Shown: one piece after another, positions 8,541-16,823 of the stretch
How positions within the stretch are numbered: the stretch's first letter is position 1
Layout of the letters: each line of letters opens with the position of its first letter
Translations under genes and position numbers: made by a program
Assembly (NCBI RefSeq): GCF_002112505.1
Contig: NZ_NEHW01000006.1
Location: 1 to 64,000, forward strand
Source of the DNA: Pseudomonas sp. R28(2017)
GTDB taxonomy: Bacteria > Pseudomonadota > Gammaproteobacteria > Pseudomonadales > Pseudomonadaceae
Length of the DNA stretch: 64,000 nucleotides
Direction: 5' to 3'
The notes under the pieces: model-generated
Database searches by the model: none
What the model saw: the letters and a program-made list of their open reading frames with translations, nothing else
What the model was told of the DNA's origin: nothing

Positions 8541-9878
8541 TTGTCGGATTTCAAATCAAAGTTGCAGCACCTCAGCGCCGAGCAGATCGAGGCGTTATAC
8601 AGCGAATACATCGGCGGTGAGAAAATTGCCTTGCTGCTCGAACGCTACGCCATCGACATCGCCCCCAGCAGCCTGATCAAGGCGTTCCCACCGGTACCTT
8701 GCGCCGAACTCGAGTGCCCGTATTGCGAAGTCAGCCTGTACGAGCGGCGCAAAAGCCGCTCGGCCAACAGCTGGAACGACAACCTGGCCTACTGCCCGAA
8801 CTGCGCCCATCGCCATTACTTCCCGGGGCGCAACCGATGGCAACGCAATTGCACCTGCCTGCCCTGCGTGGCCGTGCGTGAACGGGCCAGGCAGGCAAAG
8901 GCCATCGAACAGCGCCAACGCATCAACGAGCACTGGTCATTGGCAAAGCGCCAGCCTGTGCCGTTGCACACGCTGTCGATCACCCGCCAGTTGCAGTTGC
9001 TGGCCATGCTCGAAACGCGCATGGATGCGCAAGGGGATTGCATCCAGGCGGCGGAGAAAACCATCGCAGACGCCCGCCTCAGCCCTTCGCCGAGTATGGA
9101 TTCGGCCATCTTGCTGGCACTGCACGACGATCAGATTCTGCTGGTCGACCCCGATTCGCCGCTGGATGCCTTCAGCGACGACCCTACGCCGAAGGCCTGG
9201 CAGAACAAGGTCCGCTGGGTCGCCAATGTCAGCCTGGAAGAGCCGCAGCGGGCCAGCGTCGGCCCCTTGTATCGCGTGCTGCACACGGCGCTGTCCAATG
9301 GCCCGCAGCCGCAGTGGCATGACGAACTGGTCGCGGCCATCACGCAGCTGTGCAACGAAGAAGTCTGCGCCTACATTGCCAGCCGGAGCGCGGAACACGG
9401 CCTGCCCTTCGAGGCCAGGAAGAAAGCCACGGAAGTTGCAGCGCAACTGCTCGACGCGCACCCCGTGCGGCATATCTGGTCACTGGCCAACACTGCCGTC
9501 CGTGGGGCGCTGTCATTCGTCGCTCGCGCCCAAGTCAACAAACTCCATGCCGCCAACACCATTCCCGGGAGCATGCTGTCGCTGAGCGAACGCGCCGTCC
9601 GCGAGCAGTGGCAGTTCACGGTATCGAGCTACGACATCCATGCCCCGCGCTCAGGCTTCAGCCACGCGCTGTTCGACGTGCTGTTGCAACAGCATGATCA
9701 CGGCCTGTGCCGCAAGGTCAGCGACTACATCGCAGAACTGCCAGGGCATGCGGACAGCAAGGGTTGCACGCTGTTCTGCGCCAAGTGCGGGTCGGGCCTG
9801 GTACACGTAAAGGCCGGGCCTCGGGAAACCATCGTCAATTGCAAGGACTGCCTGGCCAGGACCTTGGTGTCGACCTAG
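8541..9878 (+). CDS. Unrecognised protein with several zinc-ribbon-like cysteine pairs
   Basis: I do not recognise this roughly 445-residue soluble protein. The N-terminus (SAEQIEALYSEYIGGEKIAL, then LLERYAI) could be a small helical DNA-binding segment. Cysteine clusters follow: CAELECPYC, YCPNCAHRHYF and NCTCLPC in the first third, then a final ribbon with CAKCGSG and CKDC at the C-terminus. The middle is helical without motifs. I start it at TTG 8541 because AGGGAG lies 8 bases upstream; an earlier TTG at 8499 lacks one. It lies next to the cold-shock-like gene and an orphan RHS gene, in accessory DNA. A nucleic-acid-binding role is only a guess. Confidence 0.65.
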   Translation: MSDFKSKLQHLSAEQIEALYSEYIGGEKIALLLERYAIDIAPSSLIKAFPPVPCAELECPYCEVSLYERRKSRSANSWNDNLAYCPNCAHRHYFPGRNRWQRNCTCLPCVAVRERARQAKAIEQRQRINEHWSLAKRQPVPLHTLSITRQLQLLAMLETRMDAQGDCIQAAEKTIADARLSPSPSMDSAILLALHDDQILLVDPDSPLDAFSDDPTPKAWQNKVRWVANVSLEEPQRASVGPLYRVLHTALSNGPQPQWHDELVAAITQLCNEEVCAYIASRSAEHGLPFEARKKATEVAAQLLDAHPVRHIWSLANTAVRGALSFVARAQVNKLHAANTIPGSMLSLSERAVREQWQFTVSSYDIHAPRSGFSHALFDVLLQQHDHGLCRKVSDYIAELPGHADSKGCTLFCAKCGSGLVHVKAGPRETIVNCKDCLARTLVST

Positions 9879-10112
9879 CCTGCGCTTGCACCTGATCTCG
9901 TGTGGGGTAAATCCTGCTTTGGAGTTTGGCTAGGCGCTTGCTCAGATTAGCTATTTACCAACAAGGAAAACTCCACGCGAGTGGATCGGTTTTACCTAGC
10001 ATTTTTGTTAGGTGACAAATTCAGGCATTTAATACACTGTCAAACTTGCTATGCGTACGAAAGCCTGAGGCAGACAGGAGCCTAGCGCCCAGCCAACATA
10101 AAAACAGGCACT
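9879..10112. other. AT-rich gap before the orphan RHS gene
   Basis: This stretch has no credible gene. Its base composition drops clearly compared with the genes on the left and stays low through the RHS gene, which suggests transferred DNA. No ribosome site of normal strength precedes the RHS start codon. Confidence 0.5.
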
Positions 10113-10892
10113 ATGAGCATCACAATGGTTATGCCATTAAAAACAAAGCAGATAATCATGAGCAATATAGACAATAAGCGAAGCAGCAAACTTATATTCT
10201 CGGATTCTACCGACACTATCTTAGGCTACCGCCACACACAGCAGTGTACGCAACTAACATATACTGCCTGGGGCTATTCAATAAACGTCTATCTTATAGG
10301 CCTCAATGCTGAACACATGGACCCTGTCAGCAAATTTTATATTTTAGGCTCAGGTCGCAGATTCTACAACTCCGCGCACATGAGATTCAACTCACCAGAC
10401 TCATTAAGCCCATTTGAAAAAGGTGGCATTAACACTTACGCCTACTGTAGTGGCGACCCCATTAATTACAACGACCCCAGCGGATCATTCCGAGGAGCCA
10501 TACTTAAGATACCGCCACGCATCTCGAAAGAGCAATTGAGAGTTGCTGTTCGCAACACCCCGACACCCTTATTCAACGAGCAGATCAAACAGCACCCCGA
10601 ATTCCAGACTGAGATTTTTCGCTTAGCAACTAGCAATGCACTGGAGCATCTCCAACACCACCGCTCACAGCCAGTACCTGAGGCCGGGCTTCTTGTCGCC
10701 GACTACCGTCAACTGAACATTCTGAAAAGCAGGACGACTAGATTGGCAAGAAGTGTTCAGGCCCGCCTCGCTAAAACCAACGAACGCACGTTGAAAAAAG
10801 AAAGAAGGTCACAGCAATCGTACGATTCCAAGGTCTCTGAAATACGCAGCAATCTGGAAGCCAGGCTTGAGCGCCTGAATCAGTTAAATTGA
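10113..10892 (+). CDS. Orphan RHS-core protein with a variable C-terminal domain
   Basis: A 259-residue protein (or 244 from the ATG at 10158). Residues about 75-125 carry the RHS repeat-associated core: ILGSGRRFYNSAHMRFNSPD, SLSPFEKGGINTYAYCSGDP, then INYNDPSG. In full RHS/YD proteins this core ends the shell and the variable toxin domain follows. Here the roughly 135-residue tail is charged and helical (RLARSVQARLAKTNERTLKK) and unlike toxins I know. The long YD-repeat shell is absent, so this is a stand-alone core-plus-tip gene of the kind scattered through P. putida genomes. Codon use is AT-rich. No immunity gene is obvious next to it. Confidence 0.75.
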   Translation: MSITMVMPLKTKQIIMSNIDNKRSSKLIFSDSTDTILGYRHTQQCTQLTYTAWGYSINVYLIGLNAEHMDPVSKFYILGSGRRFYNSAHMRFNSPDSLSPFEKGGINTYAYCSGDPINYNDPSGSFRGAILKIPPRISKEQLRVAVRNTPTPLFNEQIKQHPEFQTEIFRLATSNALEHLQHHRSQPVPEAGLLVADYRQLNILKSRTTRLARSVQARLAKTNERTLKKERRSQQSYDSKVSEIRSNLEARLERLNQLN

Positions 10893-11031
10893 CTCATATG
10901 AGTTACTTAGCCTGCAAAAAAGCGCTTCTCAGCTCGGTACAGATGAAGCCAAGCGCTAACCACCCATGCAAGTCACACCCACTGAGCATGTGCATGCAGT
11001 GCAGTGTAAAGGACTGGAAACGACAAAATAC

Positions 11032-11049
11032 GCGCCCCGAGCGGGGCGC
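11032..11049 (-). terminator. Rho-independent terminator of the OprD porin gene
   Basis: GCGCCCC (11032-11038) pairs with GGGGCGC (11043-11049) around a GAGC loop. Reading on the reverse strand, the stem is followed by a T-rich tract (TATTTTG). It sits about 50 bases past the porin stop codon. Confidence 0.75.
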
Positions 11050-11099
11050 CAAACCATCCACCGCTTACCAAAGGAGCGTGAACGCTTGCAAAGGTGAAT

Positions 11100-12443
11100 T
11101 CACAGCACCGACAGCGGGTATTCGACGATCAGCCGCACTTCGTCCAGGTCCGACTCGAACGCCGTGGCCCGCGTGGTTGCCTGGCGCACGCGCAATGACA
11201 GGTCCTTGGCCACGCCACTTTGCACCACATACCTGACCTCGATGTCGCGCTCCCAGCGCTGCTGGTCAGTCAACGGGTTGCCGTCTGCGTCCCGGCGCAT
11301 GTAGAAGGCGTTGGCGTTGGCGTAGTCAGCGTCGGCGCCTTTGCCGTAACGGGTCATGAACGACAGCCCCGGCACCCCGTAGGCTGCCATGTCCAGGTCA
11401 TAGCGCAGCATCCACGAGCGCTCCTTGGGCGAGTTGAAGTCGCTGTACTGGATGGAGTTGTCGAGGAAGATCGAGTCGGACTGGCGCAGGTAGTCGAAAT
11501 CGTCGTCGCCGTTGTTGCGCTGGTGGCTCAGCGCTACGGTATGTGCGCCCAAGCGCACACCGACTTTCGCACTCCAGATGTCGTTGTCGAACGCGCCCAG
11601 GCGCTGCTGGCCTTCATCGACGGCCTTGTAGTAGTTGAAGCCACCGATCAGGGCGAGGTCATCGCTCAGCGGCCAGCTGGCACTGGTACCGGCGTAGTAC
11701 TGGTTCCATACATCCTTGAGCCGGCTGCTGAACAGGCTGACACGCACGTGCTCGTTGAGGTCATAGTCGCCACCGCCGTAGGCGATCCACGGCGAATCCA
11801 CCGGGCCGCCGTAGAAGGTCACGAAATTCTCGCGCATGTCGCTGGAAACCGGCTGGCTCATCGCGTGCAGGCGACCGGCCTGCAGGGTCAGGTCCTTGAG
11901 GCTGGTGTTCTCCACGGTCACGCCGCGAAAGCTCTCCGGCAACAGGCGCGAATCGCCCGCAGCCACCACCGGGTTGGCCGGGAACACATCGCCCACCTTG
12001 AGCACGGTATCGAACAGTCGCACCTTGGCGGCCCCGCCCAGCTTGGTGTATTCATCACGCGCCTGGCCGTCGTGGTCCACCGGCAGCACGTCGAACGAGC
12101 TGCGCCCGCCGTTGCGCCCAGCGCCGGTGTCCAGCTTGAGGCCGAGCATGGCGAAGGCGTCCAGGCCGAAACCCACCGTGCCCTGGGTGAAGCCGGACTC
12201 GAAGCGGGTGATGATGGCGTGCGCCCAGGCCTCGGAATAGCCATTGCTCGCGGGGCGGGTACTGCTCTGCACCGGGGCGGGCCCGTCCCGGTTGTCGCGG
12301 TTGAAGTAGAAATTGCGGTTGAGCATGTTGAGCGTGCTGCCCTCGACAAAACCTTCGGCGGTTTGTTCGGCGGCGCTGGCCAGTGCGCTGCCGCCAGACA
12401 GCGCCAGGCATGCCGCCAGGGACAGGGGGGCGGTTCGGGTCAT
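11100..12443 (-). CDS. OprD-family outer-membrane porin
   Basis: A specific-uptake porin of about 447 residues. It has a signal peptide (MTRTAPLSLAACLALSGGSA, cleaved near ASA-AEQ), then the OprD-type start GFVEGSTLNMLNRNFYFNRD. Later come family features such as GFGLDAFAMLGLKLDTGAGR, FRGVTVENTSLKDLTLQAGR and a C-terminal beta-strand ending in VRLIVEYPLSVL. Members import amino acids or aromatic and aliphatic acids; substrate here is unknown. The ATG at 12443 has AAGGAG 6 bases upstream; the frame is open to 12548. A terminator follows at 11032-11049. Confidence 0.9.
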   Translation of the reverse strand: MTRTAPLSLAACLALSGGSALASAAEQTAEGFVEGSTLNMLNRNFYFNRDNRDGPAPVQSSTRPASNGYSEAWAHAIITRFESGFTQGTVGFGLDAFAMLGLKLDTGAGRNGGRSSFDVLPVDHDGQARDEYTKLGGAAKVRLFDTVLKVGDVFPANPVVAAGDSRLLPESFRGVTVENTSLKDLTLQAGRLHAMSQPVSSDMRENFVTFYGGPVDSPWIAYGGGDYDLNEHVRVSLFSSRLKDVWNQYYAGTSASWPLSDDLALIGGFNYYKAVDEGQQRLGAFDNDIWSAKVGVRLGAHTVALSHQRNNGDDDFDYLRQSDSIFLDNSIQYSDFNSPKERSWMLRYDLDMAAYGVPGLSFMTRYGKGADADYANANAFYMRRDADGNPLTDQQRWERDIEVRYVVQSGVAKDLSLRVRQATTRATAFESDLDEVRLIVEYPLSVL

Positions 12444-12726
12444 CCGAGGCTCCTTGGGGTGACGATTATTGTTGTGTCGGCGGAGTCGGAGAGTGGGGCC
12501 TGGTGGATAACGCCAAGGTGATCGGCGTATTACAATCGTGTCATGCACGCGCAGCGGCTCTAGCTTGGCTTTTGCAACATTCTGTCGGCAATTCCTACAT
12601 TCAGCAGTGAACCTGCTTACAAAAATGCGGTCTGTCCCTGACGGTCAATTCACCGACCGGTTCGCCGGCCCCGTCGCTGATCTACAGTTACCGGGCCTAT
12701 TTTCCCTGTTGCAGCGAAGACCCAAC

Positions 12727-13377
12727 ATGCCTGAATCCCGCCCAGCCTCCCTTGCCCTCCCTGCCCTGCGCGGCAGCCTGCTCGCCGCCCTGGTGGCTCT
12801 AGCCGTCCCCGCGCATGCCGAAGAGCCGGCCAGCGATGCGCGCTGGGTCAGCGACAGCCTGAGCACCTACGTGCGCAGTGGCCCGACCGATGGCCACCGC
12901 ATCGTCGGCACGCTCAAGTCCGGGCAGAAACTCACCCTGATCGGCAGCCAGGGCAACTACAGCCAGGTGCGTGGCCAGAACGGCGACCTGGTGTGGATCC
13001 TCACCAGCGACCTGCAGTCGGTGCCGGGCCAGAACGAGCGCCTGCCGCAACTCGACGCACAGGTGGCGGAGCTGTCCGGGCAGCTCAAGACCATCGATGA
13101 CAGCTGGAAGAACCGCGTGCAGGGCATGCAGGAAACCCTCGACGCGCGCAAGAAACTCATCGATGAACTGCAGGCACGCAACCAGGCGCTCAACGAACAG
13201 CTCGACCAGAGCCAGTCGAGCCTGCGCGACACCCAGGCACGCCTGGGCGACGAGAACAAGCAGGTGATGATGCGCTACATGGTGTACGGCGGCAGCATCG
13301 CCGGTGCGGGGCTGCTGATGGGACTGATCCTGCCGGCGCTTACCCGCGGACGGAAGAAGAACGACCGCTGGTTCTGA
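12727..13377 (+). CDS. TIGR04211-type SH3 and membrane-anchor protein (YgiM-like)
   Basis: A 216-residue envelope protein. Order: signal peptide (about 1-35, ending VPAHA-EEP), a bacterial SH3 domain (about 38-100: WVSDSLSTYVRSGPTDGHRI, LTLIGSQGNYSQVRGQNGDL), a coiled coil (about 110-180, LDARKKLIDELQARNQALNE), a C-terminal membrane helix (YGGSIAGAGLLMGLILPAL) and a basic tail. This is the YgiM/TIGR04211 architecture. The start at 12727 gives the proper signal peptide. Function is unknown, perhaps linked to the cell wall. Confidence 0.88.
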   Translation: MPESRPASLALPALRGSLLAALVALAVPAHAEEPASDARWVSDSLSTYVRSGPTDGHRIVGTLKSGQKLTLIGSQGNYSQVRGQNGDLVWILTSDLQSVPGQNERLPQLDAQVAELSGQLKTIDDSWKNRVQGMQETLDARKKLIDELQARNQALNEQLDQSQSSLRDTQARLGDENKQVMMRYMVYGGSIAGAGLLMGLILPALTRGRKKNDRWF

Positions 13378-13385
13378 TGACGGAC

Positions 13386-13427
13386 ATGCGGGCCTCTTCG
13401 CAGATTCAACAGCGCAGAGGCCCGCAT
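13386..13427. terminator. Two-way terminator between convergent genes
   Basis: A perfect 12-base stem, ATGCGGGCCTCT (13386-13397) with AGAGGCCCGCAT (13416-13427), fills the gap between two convergent stop codons. The flank on the right is A-rich (GAAAAGG), giving a modest T tract for the reverse-strand reading only. Confidence 0.7.
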
Positions 13428-13437
13428 GAAAAGGGCG

Positions 13438-13707
13438 CTATCGGCTGCGCGCCTTGTTATAGATAGTTTTGGCCTGATCGGCAGCAGATTGACACCCGGC
13501 CCAATCTCCCGCATCCCGAGCCTTCTTGGCTTGTTCCCATTTCACTTTGAAATCATGCGCCATACCGCCGTGCATGGCCTGGCCACTGGCTTTGTGGTCG
13601 GTTTCCAGCTCCTTGATCTTCGCATCGCAATTGGTCTTGGCCTCATCAGCAGCCTGAACACCAAAACTCACCAGGCAAGCAGCCACCAGCAGTGTCACGT
13701 ATTTCAT
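13438..13707 (-). CDS. Small secreted protein of unknown function
   Basis: An 89-residue protein with a clear signal peptide (MKYVTLLVAACLVSFGVQAA). The mature part is helical and polar, with two cysteines (NCDAKIKELETDHKASGQAM, AGCQSAADQAKTIYNKARSR) that may form a disulfide. The ATG at 13707 has AGGAG 8 bases upstream. I know similar small periplasmic proteins from Pseudomonas but no function. Confidence 0.75.
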   Translation of the reverse strand: MKYVTLLVAACLVSFGVQAADEAKTNCDAKIKELETDHKASGQAMHGGMAHDFKVKWEQAKKARDAGDWAGCQSAADQAKTIYNKARSR

Positions 13708-13800
13708 GTCGCGTTCTCCTGGGTAATCGGAATGGTCATCGAGAGACATTTGGCTCGACGCAGGGAGAAGCATAGTCGGCGATGCGGCGGCTGTGTCGGT

Positions 13801-14721
13801 TCAGCTTAGCGGTCGAGCGCCCTCGGCAAACAGGAAGTCGATGAACGCCCGCACCCGCAGTGGCATGTGCCGAGCCTGGGGGTAAATCAGCATGAAGGGG
13901 CGCGAGGTGCCGCCGTATTCGCCCAGTACCTCGACCAGTTCGCCGCGCGCCAGTGCGTCCTGCACGGTGAAGCGATAGGCCTGCATCAGGCCACCCCCAT
14001 GGCGCACCAGCGTCGCGGTCGCCAGGAAGTCTCCCAGGCAGGTGAAGCCTCCTTGAGTCTCCATTTCAACTTCTTGGCCTTCGACGCGGAAACGCCAGGG
14101 TGGACGGCGGCCAGTGCTGGCCAGCTCGAACTGGATGCACTCATGCCCGGCCAGATCCTGCGGCACCTGCGGCGTGCCCCTGCGCGCCAGGTAGCCCGGT
14201 GCCGCCACCACCACCAACTCGGCATTTTCCAGGCGTCGAGCCACCAGTCGTGAATCGCCGGGTTCTCGGCCACGGATGGCGAGGTCGAAGTGCTCCTCGG
14301 CGAAGTCGACGTTGCGATTGCTGACGTGCACATCTACCTGCACCTGGGGGTAGCGCTGACGGAATGCCGGCAGCAACGGCAGCAAGCGGTGATGCGCATA
14401 GGGTGTGGGCGCACTGATACGCAGGCGGCCACTTGGCGCGGCCTGGCCACCCGTGACCTGGCGCTCCGCCTCGATCAGTTGCCCGAGCGCCTGGCGACAT
14501 TGCTGGTAGTAGGCCTGGCCAGCGTCGGACAGGCGCATCTGCCGCGTGGTCCGCACGAACAGGCGCACGCCCAGGCGCTCTTCCAGGCGGGCCACGCTGC
14601 GGCTCACCGCTGCCGGGGTAACACCGGCTTCGGTTGCCGCAGCGGTGAAGCTGCCGGTATCGGCTGCCAGGCAGAACAGCTCCAGGCTGCCCAGTTGCAA
14701 GTCGTCGAAATGGCGGGTCAT
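13801..14721 (-). CDS. LysR-family regulator divergent from an SDR gene
   Basis: LysR regulator of the large CrgA/DmlR-like subgroup. From MTRHFDDLQLGSLELFCLAA it is 306 residues, with HTH AATEAGVTPAAVSRSVARLE and the C-terminal phrase ALARGELVEVLGEYGGTSRP common in this group. An upstream ATG at 14763 would add 14 residues; neither has a strong ribosome site. It is divergent from the SDR-tautomerase pair, which it probably regulates. Confidence 0.85.
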   Translation of the reverse strand: MTRHFDDLQLGSLELFCLAADTGSFTAAATEAGVTPAAVSRSVARLEERLGVRLFVRTTRQMRLSDAGQAYYQQCRQALGQLIEAERQVTGGQAAPSGRLRISAPTPYAHHRLLPLLPAFRQRYPQVQVDVHVSNRNVDFAEEHFDLAIRGREPGDSRLVARRLENAELVVVAAPGYLARRGTPQVPQDLAGHECIQFELASTGRRPPWRFRVEGQEVEMETQGGFTCLGDFLATATLVRHGGGLMQAYRFTVQDALARGELVEVLGEYGGTSRPFMLIYPQARHMPLRVRAFIDFLFAEGARPLS

Positions 14722-14844
14722 GGCGGCTCGATTGATTACACGGTGTATCGATTGAAATGCCATTCAGCTCATTTTTCAAGCAGGCGTTGCGCCATACAGT
14801 GGCTTCCACCACGAGCCAAAGGCTCACTTCCGGAGAACGCAAAC

Positions 14845-15579
14845 ATGAGCAAGCCAAGAACCGTCATCATCACCGGGGCCTCCAGCGGCCTGGGCTTTGC
14901 CCTCGCCGAGGCCTTCCTCGAACGCGGCGACAATGTGGTCGGCAATGCCCGCAGCCAGGCACGCCTGGACCAGGCTGCCGCCCGCCTCGGCCATTCACCA
15001 CGCTTCGTCGGCGTGGCCGGTGACATCGCTGAAGCCAAGACTGCCCAGCGCCTGATCGCCACGGCCCAGGGGACCTTCGGCGGCGTCGACATCCTGGTCA
15101 ACAATGCCGGAATCTTCATCCCCAAGCCCTTCACCGAGTACAGCGAAGCAGACGTCGACGCACTGGTCGGCACCAACCTCAAGGGCTTTTTCTATCCGTC
15201 GCAGGCAGCGGCAAAGATCATGGCTGAACAAGGCCACGGACACATCATCGCCATCACCGCCTCCATCGCCCTGCAGCCCGATACCCGCGTGCCGGCGCTG
15301 TTGCCGGTGCTGGTCAAGGGCGGGCTGAATCAGGCAGTCAAGGGCCTGGCCCTGGAGCTCGCCGCCAGCGGCGTGCAAGTCAATGCGGTGGCGCCCGGGA
15401 TCATCGATACCCCGCTGCACAATGGCCATGCCCAGAGCCTTGGCGAGCTTTCACCGAGCGGTCGTACCGGCAAGCCGCAGGATGCGGTGGATGCCGTGCT
15501 GTACCTGACCGGTGCGCGCTACGTCAGCGGCGTCATTCTGCCCGTGGACGGTGGTAGCACCGCCGGCACCTGGCACTGA
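14845..15579 (+). CDS. Short-chain dehydrogenase/reductase-fold protein lacking the catalytic tyrosine
   Basis: A 244-residue SDR-fold protein. The cofactor motif TGASSGLGFALAEA and the NNAG motif are intact, as is the C-terminal GVILPVDGGSTAG. The catalytic Ser (about Ser140 in TAS) and Lys158 are present, but the position four before Lys158, normally Tyr, is Pro154 (LLPVLVKGG). Loss of Tyr would impair ordinary SDR chemistry, so it may use another mechanism or act as a non-classical member. CGGAG precedes the ATG at 14845. The tautomerase-like gene follows after 18 bases in the same operon. Confidence 0.82.
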   Translation: MSKPRTVIITGASSGLGFALAEAFLERGDNVVGNARSQARLDQAAARLGHSPRFVGVAGDIAEAKTAQRLIATAQGTFGGVDILVNNAGIFIPKPFTEYSEADVDALVGTNLKGFFYPSQAAAKIMAEQGHGHIIAITASIALQPDTRVPALLPVLVKGGLNQAVKGLALELAASGVQVNAVAPGIIDTPLHNGHAQSLGELSPSGRTGKPQDAVDAVLYLTGARYVSGVILPVDGGSTAGTWH

Positions 15580-15597
15580 GCAGAGGAGCAAACCGCC

Positions 15598-15804
15598 ATG
15601 CCTTACGTCCATATCCGGGTAACCGATGAAGGGGTGACCCAGGCACACAAGCGCCAGCTGATCGAGGGCACCACGCAACTGCTGGAACAGGTGCTGGGCA
15701 AGCCGCCGGCCAGTACCTTCGTGGTGATCGAGGAAATACCCACGGATAACTGGGGGGTGGGCGGCGAAACCGTGACGGCGGTTCGCCTGCGCGAGCGGGG
15801 CTGA
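15598..15804 (+). CDS. 4-oxalocrotonate tautomerase-family small protein
   Basis: A 68-residue protein starting MPYVHIRVTDEGVTQAHKRQ. After removal of Met the N-terminal proline would be the catalytic base of the 4-OT superfamily. Length and the beta-alpha-beta pattern fit a hexameric tautomerase; an Arg near residue 11 is not obvious (Arg7 is present). AGAGGAG precedes the ATG. It is in an operon with the SDR-like gene, suggesting keto-enol chemistry on a shared substrate. Confidence 0.85.
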   Translation: MPYVHIRVTDEGVTQAHKRQLIEGTTQLLEQVLGKPPASTFVVIEEIPTDNWGVGGETVTAVRLRERG

Positions 15805-15827
15805 CCCCTGCGGTTGCTGCGCAGCCC

Positions 15828-16709
15828 CTACTGCCGCAACCGCTCCAGCGCCTCCAGTACAAACCCCGTGGCCCGCTCCACTTCCCCTTCCCGACAGGCA
15901 ATCCCCAGCTGCCGCCACAACCCCGGCCGCAGCGGCCGGCGCGCAATCCGCCGGTCCAGCTCGGCGGCCTCGCCTTCCTGCGGCAGCAAGGTCGCGCCAT
16001 AGCCGGCGCCTACCAGGCTCTTGATCGCATCGTTGTAGTTCAGCTCGATCCGCGGTTCGGGATACAGGCCTGCCGCCGCGAACCATTCACCCGTCACCCG
16101 CGACAGCTGGGTACTGCTGTCATTGAGGATCAACGCCCGCTGCCCCAGCCAGGCCGGGGTGACCTTGGCTGGCGGCTGCCACTCGGCCGGCACATACGCC
16201 AGGATCGGGTCGCGCCGCCAGGGCGTGAGCCTGACGCCCTTGCCGGCCACCTGCGGCAGCGCCACCAGGCCGATGTCCAGGCTGCCTTCGCGCAAACGCG
16301 CCAGGGAAGCCTGGGAGGTCAGCACCTGAACCTGCACGTCGATACCCGGGTGCGCCACCCGCAGATGCTCCAGGGCCTTGGGCAGCAGATGGGCAATGGC
16401 ACCGGTGGAGGCGCCCAGGCGCACCCGCCCGGTCAGGCCTTCGACCTGGCGGCGCACTTCGTCCAGGGCCAGGTCGGCGTCGGCCAGCAGCCGCCGAGCG
16501 CGGGCCAGCAAGGTCTCGCCGATGGCCGTGGGGCGCACCTGGTTGCGGTTGCGGGTCAGCAGCGGCGCACCGACCCGTGCCTCCAGCTCGGCCACGTGCA
16601 GGCTGATGGTGGGCGGCGCGAGGTTGAGCTGGCGGGCGGCTTCGGCAAAGGAACCCAGGTCGGCGATCACCACCAGGGTGCGCAGGCGATCGAGGCTGAT
16701 TTCGCGCAT
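15828..16709 (-). CDS. LysR-family regulator divergent from argC
   Basis: A LysR regulator of 293 residues from MREISLDRLRTLVVIADLGS, with HTH AARQLNLAPPTISLHVAELE and effector domain GRVRLGASTGAIAHLLPKAL. The ATG at 16709 has AAGGA 9 bases upstream; an earlier ATG at 16733 is weaker. It is divergent from the type-2 argC and GNAT genes across about 115 bases and may control them. It is convergent with the tautomerase gene. Confidence 0.86.
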   Translation of the reverse strand: MREISLDRLRTLVVIADLGSFAEAARQLNLAPPTISLHVAELEARVGAPLLTRNRNQVRPTAIGETLLARARRLLADADLALDEVRRQVEGLTGRVRLGASTGAIAHLLPKALEHLRVAHPGIDVQVQVLTSQASLARLREGSLDIGLVALPQVAGKGVRLTPWRRDPILAYVPAEWQPPAKVTPAWLGQRALILNDSSTQLSRVTGEWFAAAGLYPEPRIELNYNDAIKSLVGAGYGATLLPQEGEAAELDRRIARRPLRPGLWRQLGIACREGEVERATGFVLEALERLRQ

Positions 16710-16823
16710 GGGGAGCGATCCTTGATTCATCAAAACTGAATGTCAGCATCATGATATTCAAATTTTCTTTCGCAAGGCCACAGGCGAGCATAGGCCATCC
16801 CCTCCCCTGACCGGACCCCGACC

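Noticed and set aside
10889..11236. 115-codon frame after the first RHS gene (possible immunity gene)
   Set aside because: It runs over the porin terminator and into the porin gene on the other strand; composition looks random.
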